A stretch of 64,000 nt of DNA from Stercorarius parasiticus (lineage: Eukaryota > Chordata > Aves > Charadriiformes > Stercorariidae): the NCBI GenBank assembly GCA_013396915.1, contig VWZL01000166.1, forward strand, positions 372,001 through 436,000, read 5' to 3'. The first letter of the stretch is position 1. Each line of letters starts with the position of its first letter. A program made the translations under genes and the position numbers. This document shows positions 1 through 11,334 of this stretch, piece after piece. The notes beneath the pieces were generated by a model that saw only the letters and a list, made by a program, of their open reading frames with translations, was not told where the DNA came from and did not search any database.

Positions 1-480
1 TTAAAATGTTTGAAAAGTACAAAGCACGGATTTTTTTCCACAACTAAGCTTGAATTAAACATGCAAATGTCTCCTAGCCATGACTTATGGTGAATAATTG
101 ACTTCAAGAGAAAAAAAAAATTGGCACTAATTTACATCTTATCTGGTTTTCCCTATCAAAAAATCAATAGAAGCCAGGCGGAGAACAGAATGTTAAAAGT
201 GCCAAATTCCAAGGATTTTCTAAGTTTGCATAATAAATGTGACAACCCTCCCGCAGCATTCCTTTTATCACATTAGTTCCACAAACCAGTTTATCTGAGT
301 GCATTGTTCACATAGAAAAAATTCTCATTTATTTATAATTGCCTAATCAACTGAAACTTAATTGCATTATGCTGTAAGGACCTTTGATGAAGCTTTAGAA
401 ATCTGCATAAACATTAATAATGTGAAGCCCTAATTAATAAGAATTAAAAAATAAACTTCAAAAGGAATGTAAAAGCTGGG
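1..480. promoter_or_regulatory. Candidate conserved noncoding element (homeodomain/TCF motif-rich)
   Basis: AT-rich DNA without a usable reading frame or recognisable repeat. It packs homeodomain core motifs densely: TAATTG at 336-341 and 359-364, TAATTA at 431-436, and an ATGCAAAT octamer at 61-68. A TCF/LEF-type CTTTGAT core lies at 382-388. Dense homeobox cores in mixed-complexity AT-rich DNA are typical of developmental enhancers in vertebrate gene deserts. Conservation itself cannot be seen from one sequence, so this is inference. It could equally be ordinary AT-rich DNA in which such short cores arise by chance. Confidence 0.25.
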
Positions 481-1200
481 TTTGATTTGCTTTGTACACA
501 CTATAAGGTATACTTTCATCACCTCTTCAGTTTTCTGTTTGTATATTCTTCAGTGAAAAGCAGTAAGCATGGAGACTGTATTAGAAGGAGTTTAATGGCA
601 TCCAATAAGCATAAGCATCTTTTCTGACATTTAGATTTCCTGCTAGTGTGGATTCAGTTGTGAATCTTTTGAAGTCAACTGAGTCAGGAGAACATAAAGC
701 TGAAACAAACGAGTTAGGAAATCACATGCAGCAGCGCAGAAAGAGAGAAGTAATACTGGGTGAAATCAGCATTATCTGGCTCAGATATGAACTGTGCAGA
801 ACTGTGCACAGAGGGGGGAAAAAACAAGTCCCAATGTAAGAAGAGCCTTTTGCGCCTATCAAGACATGTCAAGTATCAAATAAAAAATGCGTGGCATTAT
901 GCTCTCTGGTCTTCTGCATAGCTACACCCAAAGTGCTAAACAGAAATAAAGCTGTGCATGTTTCCAAAGCCTAGGAGGATATTTGTAACGAATTCTATTT
1001 CATTAACTCTTCCCTTTCTCCTTCTCCTCTTACCCCACATTTGGGGGAAATTCATACGTCAAGATGTGAACATTTTCTGTAGTTCTGACTGGAAAGTGGT
1101 GAATCTACTGACCCACAAATATACCCTTTTAAGTAGAGGAGTATATATAAGGAAATATTTAATGATTATTTTGGGGGGATTACTAAACTCATTAAAACAC
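481..1200. other. Noncoding unique DNA, nothing recognised
   Basis: AT-rich single-copy-looking sequence. A 63-codon open frame at 648-839 has no recognisable domain and no signal that it is expressed. No repeat, RNA gene or regulatory cluster was found. Confidence 0.5.
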
Positions 1201-1242
1201 AGGGGAAAAAAAAGAAAAAAGAAAAAAAGAAGAAAGAAAAAG
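1201..1242 (+). repeat. Purine-only A/G tract
   Basis: Forty-two consecutive purines, mainly runs of A broken by single G (unit roughly AAAAAG). It is low-complexity DNA that can form triplex structures. It inflates the C-terminal lysine/arginine run of an overlapping chance open frame. Confidence 0.8.
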
Positions 1243-4140
1243 TAAAGGAACTACAGTGTTTATTTCTCTATGTGATTTTTACAGAAAATATATTTTGCGT
1301 GACGTTCCCTGGTCATCAACTGTGAATTTACAACACTGAGCAAATCCAGTAGAGTGTAGATTAATATTATCCCCTATGTGGCCTAGCATCTGAGAGCTCT
1401 AATATGCTACTTGCTCATGAACTCAAAACAAAGAAATAGTTATATCTTTTCTATTTCAAGACCCTACACACTGTGAACTCAGCAAGGGACAAACAGCAAA
1501 CACTGTCAAACAGAACAAGAAGCAAATAGGTCAGCACAGCAGTGCAGAGCAGGCTTAACACCACACAGTTGTTAGTAAGCATAATGGGGAGCAAAGTTAG
1601 GAAAAGTATTTGTAGGCAGAAAATGAGATGGTGGGATAAACGCTCCTCAAAAATGTGTTATTAAATAGGAGAGATGGCAGAAGATCCTTGGTTTGGGGTA
1701 AGGGGAATAAAAAGGATAGATGAAGGAAGCTGATAGCTTCTATTTGGGTAGGGAGAAGGGGATGAGAAGGAGGAGGAGTATAGGGCAGATGATGAGATAG
1801 GGTGAAACACCGAGGATGAATAATAATGAAAAAAAGACACTGCAGCGAAAAGGAAATTTGCATAATGTGCCATACCTCCAGCTAGTGTGGGTTAGCATAA
1901 TTTTATTGGAGTCAGTAGAGCCAAGCTGATTTACAGAAAATAAGGAAATAAAATTTATTTCCTCCGTAGAAATCACTCCTATTATTGTATAATTTTTTCT
2001 GGGGTAGATTTTGACTCTTAAACAATCCCACCAAATTAAGTCTAAAAGTAATGCTCTTAACATAAAAAGTAATCCCAAATAACAAAAAGAACTGGAAAAA
2101 AAATTATCTGGCGGTATCTTAAAAAGCACCTTTATCTATAATAAGATAAGGAAAAGAGAGATTTACTTGGAATTTATTTGTGGCCTCCTCCACAATATAG
2201 CTAATATATGTGCAGTACAAAGATTATTGTTTAAATTGACTGTAACCCTTTAAATTAAAGGAGAATAACATGGTAATTTCATATAGCATTGAAAATGTCA
2301 AAATAATTTGAAGAGATCAACAGAGCATAAATTCCACTAAGTCAATTCATGCCTATCAAGTAACAGGTCTGCATGATATAAGAAAAACACAAAGAACTTC
2401 AGCAGTAAATGACGGAGAACAAAAATATACAAGAAGATACTATGTTTTAAAAGCAATTGATTAAAATGAAAGGGGATTTTCACCTGCGTGATTGTTGTTC
2501 ATTTCCATCAGAGACTACAGCCAAGTTTTAATCAGTCAAACATGACCGGTAACCAGAAGTAAAGACAGAAGAACAATAGGACTGAGCAGTACTCCAGATA
2601 TTTAGGATCACGATTCGAATTTTCAAATTTATGGACTGCTTGAATCAGGATTTAGATAGGGTATATTTATAAAGTCATACCACAATACGATTATACCGTA
2701 CATGAAAACGTAGCCCAACATTTAATTCATAGCTGTAATCTTCTACCTTTTTTCAAACTCCAGTGTCAAGCTCCTCAACAAATCTTCTGCACAACACTTA
2801 ACATTTACAGGTGGGATCTTTTATATCAATTATACCCTTGGACCACATCTTTTCACATTCTTCCCTTAAGTGCACTTACCATATTGTCTGTCTCTTCAAA
2901 GACTCTTATATCTTCATCCCCAGGAACCACCGAAAACAGTACACGCAAGGCAAAATTTGCCCATCGCTATCTGAAAGCTACTCTATCTCATTGCAAAATA
3001 CGCAATTGAGGGTCAGGTTTTCAAGGTACAGTTGGTAGTATTGCCTTGTTTAGTACAACATAAATTATCTAAAATGCTTTAGGGACATGTGAAACAAAAT
3101 TAATTGAATTCTGCATGAAGAAAGGCTCATTGCAAAAGGTATTGCTGAACAAAGTGTGTCTTAACATGGCTGCTATTGTTCTGATGAACTGAACTCAATG
3201 CAAAATAAGTGGAGTAAACAAAGCAGGATGACAATTTATTGCTAGTTTTCCTTGACCCTCTCGCTTCTGAAAGACTGAACCAATATTTGTTCCTCATTGC
3301 ACAGGCACATCATTTTTCAGCCATTAACTCCAGTTTCTGGTTTACACATATAGCACAGCTCAAACAGCAAAAGAAGTGTCTTCTGTATTTTACATATTTA
3401 AAAATATTCACTATTTCACTATATCTAAAAATATTCAAAGACTATTTCATAGAGTGTAATTCCAATGAAAAGTTGTTTACCCATCAGTCTCTGACTCCTC
3501 ACTACTTGCCACCAATCCAATTTGCTTTGAGGTCAGTCTTTTTTATTCCCTTGTGTGATGGTACCATTTTTCTGTACTATTCATAAAAATAGAAACTCGA
3601 TTATCCAATATAGAGAACCGGACCAAAACAGTTATTCAATAAATAAGAAGTTACACATCTTTTGTTGAGTTTTAAAGGGCTACTATAACTGTAGAAACTA
3701 GTATCTCCATGTCCGTAAGTATATATCTAAACTCATCTTTTGGGAGCTTTGTTTCTGTGAGGTGATTCATATCTTCAATCAAGGGGCCTTGCAGATCTAT
3801 AATTTAACCAAATACATCACTTCTGGGTGCTAAAAGACTGTAATATGGAGGGGAAAAAAAAGTTGCCAATCAACTCTCTATCTCCCTGCATAGATAAAAG
3901 AAGTCAGAGGACATATTAGAAAACCTTATTATCTGATTTGTGACCAAACTAATTTATTGTTCCAACTCCAGCTGTCTCAGGCAGAATGGTAAGCTTCCTG
4001 GTCCTTCCAAAAAGGCAAGATTTTTCCAAAATACCAAGAATAAAACTGTAGGTGGAAAGGAAAGTGGTGCTTCAGATCACTGCAAAAAAGTACTGCAACT
4101 GCTTAAATGCTTTTCTGAACTTTCAAATGGTTTAACAAAG
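1243..4140. other. Noncoding unique DNA with one small diverged duplication
   Basis: AT-rich intergenic or intronic sequence. The longest open frames (minus 1740-2129; plus 3239-3586) are hydrophobic, low-complexity and overlap other frames, so they are treated as chance. A short diverged duplication sits at 3399-3449: TAAAAATATTCA followed by CTATTTCA occurs at 3399-3418 and again at 3426-3449 with a 4-bp insert. An inverted repeat with 7-bp arms (CCTTTAA/TTAAAGG, one base between) lies near 2249-2263. Nothing else is recognised. Confidence 0.5.
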
Positions 4141-5417
4141 AATCATAGAATCATAGAATCTTCATGGTTGGAAGGGACCTTTGAGATCATCGAGTCCAAC
4201 CAAACACACACACAAAAAAACCCAAACCCTACAATCTCTGTCACTGGAGCATGCCCTGAAGTGCCAAGTCTAGATGTTTCTTAAATAGCTCTAGGGATGG
4301 TGACTCAACCACCTCCCTGGGCAGGCTGTTCCAGTGCCTGACCACTCTTTCAGTAAAGTAATTCTTCCTAATATCTAATCTAAACCTCCCCTGCTGCAAC
4401 TTCAGACCGTTTCCTCTGGTCCTGTCATTATTCACCTGGGAGAAGAGGCCAACACCCACCTCTCTGCAACCTCCTTTCAGGTAGTTGTAGAGGGCAATGA
4501 GGTCTCCCCTCAGCCTCCTCTTCTCCAAACTAAACATGCCCAGTTCCCTCAGCCTCTCCTCATATGGCTTGGTCTCCAGACCCCTCACCAGCTTGGTAGC
4601 TCTCCTCTGGACCCGCTCCAGCACTTCAATGTCCCTCTTGTACAGAGGGGCCCAGAACTGAACACAGTACTCGAGGTGAGGCCTCACCAGTGCCGAGTAC
4701 AGAGGCACGATCACTTCCCTACTCCTGCTGGCCACGCTATTCCTGATACAAGCCAGAATGCTGTTGGCCTTCTTGGCCACCTGGGCACACTGCTGGCTCA
4801 TGTTAAGCTGGTTGTCCACCAGCACCCCGAGGTCCTTTTCTGCCAAGCCTGTAGCGTTGCTTGGGGTTGTTGTGACCGAAATGCAGGACCCGGCACTTGG
4901 CCTTATTAAACCTCATACAATTGGCCTTGGCCCATCGATCCAGCCTGTCCAGGTCCCTCTGTAGAGCCTTCCTACCCTCAAGCAGATCAATGCTCCCACC
5001 TAGTTTGGTGTCGTCTGCAAACTTACTGAGAGTGCACTCAATCCCCTCATCCAGATCATTGATAAAGATATTGAATAAAACCGGCCCCAAAACTGAGCCC
5101 TGAGGGACACCGCTGGTGACCAGCCGCCAAGAGGATTTCACCCTATTAATCACAACTCTCTGGGCACGGCCATCCAGCCAGTTTTTAACCCAGCCAAGAG
5201 TACACTTGTCTATACCATGATTCGCCATCTTCTCCAGGAGAATGCTGTGGGGGATGGTGTCAAAGGCCTTACCAAAGTCCAGATAGACAGCGTCCACAGC
5301 CTTCCCCGCATCCAGAAGGCGGGTGACATGGTCATAGAAAGAGATCAGGTTGGTTAAGCAGGACGTCCCTTTCCTAAACCCATGCTGGCTGGCCCTGATC
5401 CCTTGGCTGCCCTGCAC
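4141..5417 (-). mobile_element. CR1 LINE, 5'-truncated, minus strand
   Basis: A chicken-repeat-1 non-LTR retrotransposon inserted on the minus strand. Its 3' end is at 4141 and carries two copies of the CR1 terminal octamer ATTCTATG. It lacks a poly(A) tail, as CR1 elements do. About 1.28 kb survives: the reverse transcriptase core from just before motif A, the C-terminal domain and the short 3' UTR. ORF1 and the endonuclease domain are missing, the usual result of incomplete target-primed reverse transcription. Reading frames are nearly intact, so this is the youngest-looking CR1 in the window. The exact 5' junction is uncertain by some tens of bases. Confidence 0.95.
4241..5417 (-). pseudogene. 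CR1 ORF2 reverse transcriptase fragment, frameshifted
   Basis: Two overlapping minus-strand frames make up the C-terminal half of CR1 ORF2. The upstream frame (4803-5417, 204 codons) has reverse-transcriptase motif A (LDFGKAFDT, residues 46-54), motif B ([11 protein letters not shown], about 102-112) and the catalytic FADD box (133-136), which is the CR1 form of YXDD. The downstream frame (4241-4846, 201 codons) holds the conserved post-RT domain, including a [11 protein letters not shown] block. The frames break near 4845, where a stretch present in the related copy at 33350-33963 (EEWLESSP) has been deleted out of frame. The N-terminal endonuclease is absent, so the copy cannot move by itself. 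Most in-frame positions look functional, suggesting modest age. Confidence 0.93.
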
Positions 5418-6752
5418 TTGCCAAATAAAGATCTCCTTCCAATCCTTGTAGTTTTACAGTGTAGTATCTTTCTCATGCATTTGTGCACGGTCACTGCAGT
5501 TTAACACACTTCAGAAGGAGCTGGGCTCTCTATTTGGCTCACTCATACTATTACAGTACGTTTAGGAAAAGGAGGCTGAAGACTATTCATTCCAAGCTCA
5601 TTTCATGTCAAAATGGTTCATTCCCATTGAGATCGAGAGCCACCGATAAATTCCACCTGTTTAGAATTTGTATGTAGAAACTGTGTTAATATGTAAAATG
5701 ATATACCACATACCAGATCACCCAGGGTAAGACATATTTCACTCTGAAACTTTTCAGTGAACCAACAGAGAGAGAGAGGAGGGGTTTGTCCTTTGCTGAA
5801 ATGAGGAGTTCACAGTTAGCCTTTCACGTACGAGAAATGATACCCAGCCCAACAAAGAGGTGTTTGCATCTCTAAGTAAAACCACACATTAATTTGGAGT
5901 TAGCGTCAGCCTTCTTTTAGAGAAGGCAGTATGTAGATTACATTTTTGGGGGGAAAGGATTAAAACTGTCTGCAGATTGTTAGACTTCAGAGGAAAAACT
6001 GTCTGCAAGAAGTAAAACGTTAAACCAAGAAAAGTATACTCCAATGAAAAATAATCCCAGGGGGGTTTCAATAATTGCACAATATCTGCTTCTCTGCCTG
6101 ATGCCATGTTAAAAGATCACAGTTAGCTGAAAGAAAAGGAGGGTTTTCTGGTTTATAAGTAATTTAAGCACATTTTTTTTTCAATTCTTTGCCCGTCTGC
6201 TATCAAATTTCAATACACTGTGTTGTCAGTTTACAGTATTATTAATTCTTCTATTTCACCCTGGCTGGAGTTTAAATCATCTAATGTGACTGGATAATCA
6301 CAAGGTGTTCCTCAGCAAAAGGTCTGGCAAAGGCAGGATAAGGAAACACTAAGAAAGATGAGACTCTTTTTATATGCTTCATACAGTTTGGAGTCTAACT
6401 GAAAGTGGGATTTAATACTGAATGAGTTACAGGAGGCATAACAGACGCTTTAGGCAAAATAATTTAGAAACACATCTACTTAAAAGAGGAAGTTGCAATA
6501 AAACATTTCCACACCATTAACTGTAGGTTGTGCACATATTATATAAAGCATCCATGATGAAGAAATGCTTGCTATAATAAAACTGTGTATTCCAGATTGC
6601 AGCCAGGAAGCACTGACAGACTGTAGGACTCTTGAAACTGAACATGCTCCAAAGCTATGTTTCAAATTCCTAAAGCTGAATTTAAGAGTTTTTTGAGGCA
6701 GCAGAAATTACTCTGCAGTAAAACTAACAGTGCATGCCCATTTTGTACACAG
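5418..6752. other. Noncoding unique DNA
   Basis: AT-rich sequence between the CR1 and the candidate exon. It contains a short AG-rich run near 5768-5786. A putative branch point (ACTAAC) sits about 30 bases upstream of the AG at 6751-6752 and is discussed with the exon candidate. No repeat family or gene is recognised. Confidence 0.5.
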
Positions 6753-6872
6753 GGGAGGGAAGAACGCAGCATAGCAGAGCTAGAACGACTCATCACCCAA
6801 AAAGCAAGACTACAGGACATACAGTCTGCTAATGAGCCTCTCCTGAGAGAGGGGAAAGCTATCATTTGGGAG
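6753..6872 (+). CDS. Candidate 120-bp internal exon, coiled-coil-like peptide
   Basis: This is the only segment that looks like host coding sequence. It is open for exactly 40 codons, phase 0 to phase 0. It is preceded by TTGTACACAG, with an ACTAAC branch-point-like motif about 30 bases upstream, and is followed by GAG|GTAGGC, an acceptable donor. The peptide (starting GREERSIAELERL, ending LLREGKAIIWE) is charged, leucine-patterned and helix-prone. It resembles helices in spectrin-repeat or coiled-coil proteins, unlike the hydrophobic junk in most chance frames here. I do not recognise the protein. The polypyrimidine tract is weak and no partner exon was identified. The open frame runs past both proposed splice sites (6657-6986), so chance remains a serious alternative. 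Confidence 0.28.
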
Positions 6873-9800
6873 GTAGGCAGGATTTTCCTGAAGAATAGGA
6901 AGAACTTTGCAAGCCTCGTACCCTGTTTTGAAATCTGCATGAGTTCAAAATTATTTAAATGTATAAACAACTGTCAAACGTTTTGAACTTATCACAGAGT
7001 TTTGGAAGTGTTGTGTTGATGCCAACGAAAGAGAAGCAGAGCCTCTAATAGCTTTGAAATGGCCGTGTCGAGGATTTTAACAACGTCTGCAGATCAGTGC
7101 TTGTCAAATTAAATTCCAGGCAATTCAAAGAATAAACCCTACTGCAAGAAGTGGTACCTTGAGCTAATTATAACCTAGTGCAATACACTTCTAAACTTTC
7201 CTGAGACACTGTTCACTCTTTAAACTGGGGAAAATAAGAAAAAAAACCCAGTGATCTAAACCTTATGTGACTGTACCATCCTTTTTGAGTGATTGATCCA
7301 TTTTGCCAGCAAAACCTAGAAGCACATTTAAGAAAGGATATGAGCAGCACTGATGCAAAGGGGAAGCGTGGAAGAGTAAACAAAGCATCTGCAATTAATT
7401 TCCTGTAGTTGATACAGCTTCTCATCCTATATTTCTGTCTTGACATTATTTTCTTCACACATTCCCCTAGTAACTGGAATAATAAAGGGGCGGGGGGGAG
7501 ATATGGAGTTGGCATAAAGGTGCCAAACACAGGCAGTTCAGGGTGTATTCTTCCTTTTAGGACATTTGCAGAGTTATAACTCTAGATGACATTTACGCCA
7601 CTGTTTGTCTTAACTATTTAGGCTATTATAGCGCACATTCTCATCTAAGCTGTATCCACACTGGCCCATAAAGATGCCAGCTGTGACCAAAACCAAAACT
7701 GAGAGTGTTCTCACAAACTCTCTTCACCCCAACACCCAATCGTTGCCGCTGCTGTCTGATCTATGCATTAAAAAAAAAAAAATCCATACAGTAAAAAATT
7801 GCAAGTAACCCTTACTCAAAAGCCATGAAATCCCTAAAGATCAATAATAATTTTATCTGCTGCACAATTATCATTGATTACATATAGGGACAATTCATAG
7901 TAGAATTAATTCTCCAGAATAAAAATCAAACCCAGGAATCCCTTAACCCCAAAACATAATGGTTGGTAACTCCAATTACTCTTTACACTTGCTTGACTAA
8001 AAAGCATTGCGCTGTAGTGTGTGGACTCTCTACTGCTTACAAAGTCACTGCTTATGAAGTATAATAAAGTTAAGTTGCTAGGAACATTTTACAACTGTGC
8101 AGTGTAAAGACAATGTTTTGAGTTCTGTTTCTTAAAAAGACCCTAACAAAAACAGAAGCACAGCATTGTTACTGGTGAGAAATTAATAAATCCTAGTTTA
8201 ATGCAGTGTATGGAATCAGTATGGGAATACTGATTTAATGTTTATTGTTTATTCCAGAAAAGAAAACACTGAAGGGATAAAAATAAGCAATCAGAAACCC
8301 GAACTTCTGTTGAGCGAGAACTCTTGTGGGCAGTCTCCAAGCCGTTAAACATCCGTTTAAGAATGTTTAACAGCATCTATATCTGCCCAGACCTCACGGT
8401 CAGTTACAAAATTCCACATCAGAATGTCCAATATGCTTTTTGTTACTAAAGTTTGGTGAATCACAGAAATGTAGTATAAATATTTTATCGCCCTGCAGTG
8501 AATCATTATTACCTTTCATCTGCTAAGTCCAGATCACTGCAAAACCACCTGACGCTTACACCCGTGCCAGGTGAATGCCAGCTCACCAGTTCCAATTTTG
8601 TAACGTTTACGAAGCATTTTTCGTCCTTACATAGATAGACAAAACTGATACAGAGGTTCACTGAAGCCTGCACATTGCAGCACCCTTGTCAGAAGTGGGT
8701 AATTTTTCCCTACTGTCTTTTTCAGATTCAGAGTATTTCTATTATGTTTTCCTTTATTTATTCTATGCCACATAATGAGGTTACATGGAAGGTCTTTTCC
8801 TAGAGTATAATTTATTGTTCAACAGTGAATTGTCCCAATTTTGTCATTTCATAGAAGAAGTTAAAAGGCACTACCTGTGCAACCATTCTGTGTTGAGAAA
8901 CTTTCTGGTTGTATAGATATACTTAGGATTTCCTGTTGCTCTTTTCATTTTGTTCATAGAGACGGTGACTTCATCCAAGGACTCTTTACCTGCCAGTCAC
9001 AAAACTTACATGATTATTTGACACATTTTAATGCTAAGTTGAGACTGCTGTTAATTACTCTGACTCGCTGCTGACTGTCACTGTGTTGATGTGCTCTTTA
9101 TTCTTAACCTGGTCTTAATTTTTAAGGAACAAATTGCTGGGAGTTTACTGTATTCATTATTTTTGTTATAATTTAATGGTGGGACCAGTAAATTGCTCAA
9201 AACATCAAGACAATCAAAATGTTAATAGTAGTGCATATTCAGGCCTTAAAATTTCTTTTTCTTGTAGCTTATCAGCTAATTGTTGCTTCTTACTTAATGC
9301 TTCTACAGTTAAGAAGATAGGATTAACTCCTTCCTAGCCACATTTTGCCAACATCCTCATTGGGAATATTCAGTATAAGGATATTATAGCCCTCTGAATC
9401 TCAGCTTCATAGCCAGTAATAAGCAAAGTATGTGGCCCATATATTAGTTTCATCATCCTTTGAAATATTTTACTGTTACTGCTCCAGACATCCTTCTCTG
9501 GATATTAATATGTAAACTGCTCAGAGACATATACATTTTTATTATTGCCTTTCAAACGTTTAGTAAGGGCAGATAATAAAGTAAAAACTTTACTCAAGAA
9601 AGTATAGTCATTCACCCCTCTTCAAAGTAGAACACGTGGCCGTGTATTTTTCTTGATGAAATATCCTCATTCAGCATTTTTTTACCAAAATGGTTGCTTT
9701 GGGAGAAATGTATGGTAGGGGAGAGAGACTTACTTTCCACAGATACTCATTCATCCTATTCATCCTATTCTTTCTTTTACAGAAAAGCTAATTGTCTTTT

Positions 9801-11159
9801 GCTTTTCTTTTTTTTGTTGTTGGGGGATTTTTATTTGGTTTTGGTGTTGTTTTTTTTTTAGAAAACCTCAAAGATTAAGTTCTGGCTTCATTGTAAGCTG
9901 TAAGGGTAGGAAAAATACAGGTAATTTTAAGACCTGGGATGCTTAATGTAATCTCTCTGTGAAGAAAATCAACTGTACAAATGGCAGTATTTTTTCACAA
10001 ATATATTTGCTTATTCTGAAATTCTAACAAGGGCCTTCCAGTACAGTTGGGAGGTAGCAGCAGTATATTACAAGGGACTGTTTCATGAACAAGACTGACA
10101 AATAATCTAGTACCAGCTGCTGAAAAAAAAGAATCAAGGGGAAGAGAAATGAACATTTTTGATATACCATAGTGCAGGGATTTTCTAGTTTTGTCTGCCA
10201 TGAGTCTGGGTTTTGCTTTTCAAAGTGTTATTAGCTTATATATTACTTTTGCTCCTTGGTCTCTGCAATGTGATCTTGTTTCATCAGTTTTCTTAATGGA
10301 TAGAAATTAACAGGATACAACCTATGCACATATTTCAATCACCATATTTCTTTGTCCGTGGCATGTAATTGGTCAGTACATTTCAATATAGGCCAAAGCT
10401 AAATGGCTAAGGTCTTACGTGCTGAGTCTGTAGGCTGATCTGTGCATATCTAAAAATCAGATTCAGATGAAAACTTAAAATATTCCAAATCAGGGGTTTC
10501 AAATCATAGGTAAAAAGAAACAAGAATGTGAGGATAAGGATCTGAACAACAAGTTTGTTTACAGACCAAATGCAGAAAATTTTAGAATTAGAAGCTGTAT
10601 AAGATACACTTAAATCTCTTATTTCAGAATTCTGTAGAAGGGTCTCTCCTTCTGTTTCTCTCGATTAGCTCTGCACTTTCTCAGAAAAAGGCAGCCAACT
10701 AAATTATTAATAAAGACCTCCTAAGTTACATCTCAGTACCGTGCACACTTGTGGGCGATGCGACCAGGTGACTGTTAGACTCCTGAGTGATCAGAGGAAT
10801 GGGCAGCCCGTCACACTGTCTATAATCTAACACAACGTAACGTGAGAGAGGATATCACTACAGTTTGCAATACATCAGGGATAGGAAAGAAATAAGCTTT
10901 GTGCTGAGCATTACGCAAACCCAAACCACAAGGATGGCTCTGCACCAGGAGCTTATAGTATATACCTGCTGCTAGGGTATTTGTAAGGCTAACCAAAGTC
11001 CGGCTGTCCGGGAAAACAAACCTCTTGTTTTTCCTTTATTGAGCCGGCACCTCTGCATTACACTCTGGGGTAGAGATACCTTCTTTGGAGGCATGCTATT
11101 TACAGTACAGAGCGAGTAACTGTTGTTGTGCTCTGGAGAGATATTATACTTTTCCTCAT
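6873..11159. other. Noncoding unique DNA with minor simple repeats
   Basis: A long AT-rich stretch without recognised genes or interspersed repeats. It contains a G-rich run near 7487-7499, an A-run near 7770-7781, a 9-bp tandem unit ATTCATCCT repeated 2.4 times at 9749-9770, and T-rich low-complexity DNA around 9806-9860. Open frames are below 110 codons and have no domain features. Confidence 0.5.
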
Positions 11160-11318
11160 ATGTCTGGCATCTAACAGCAGTTAGTTAACATGCACTAATG
11201 GTACTTCACAGAGCAATTATTAAATTACTTTGTTCTACTGTAATGACCGATGATTAAACTTCCATAACACTGACATTACACGCTTTATTTATGGGGCTCC
11301 TATACTTATTAAATTATT
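11160..11318. promoter_or_regulatory. Candidate conserved noncoding element beside a G-quadruplex
   Basis: Noncoding block with several homeodomain-type AT cores (around 11215-11225 and 11250-11258), a CDX-like TTTATGG (about 11287-11293) and balanced base composition. It ends directly against the G-quadruplex motif at 11319, and a perfect TCAAGGTCA (ERR/SF1-type half-site) follows at 11368-11376. The motif clustering is visible. Any enhancer function is inferred. Confidence 0.25.
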
Positions 11319-11334
11319 GGGAGGGTGGGGAGGG
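11319..11334 (+). other. G-quadruplex motif
   Basis: GGGAGGGTGGGGAGGG: four G-runs of at least three, separated by single-base loops. This is the loop arrangement that gives very stable parallel quadruplexes and is the same kind of core as in the MYC promoter. It stands alone in strongly AT-rich surroundings. Confidence 0.85.

Noticed and set aside
1740..2129. 129-codon minus-strand hydrophobic frame.
   Set aside because: Translation of AT-rich, A-run-rich DNA gives Phe/Leu/Ser strings. No signal-peptide logic or known family.
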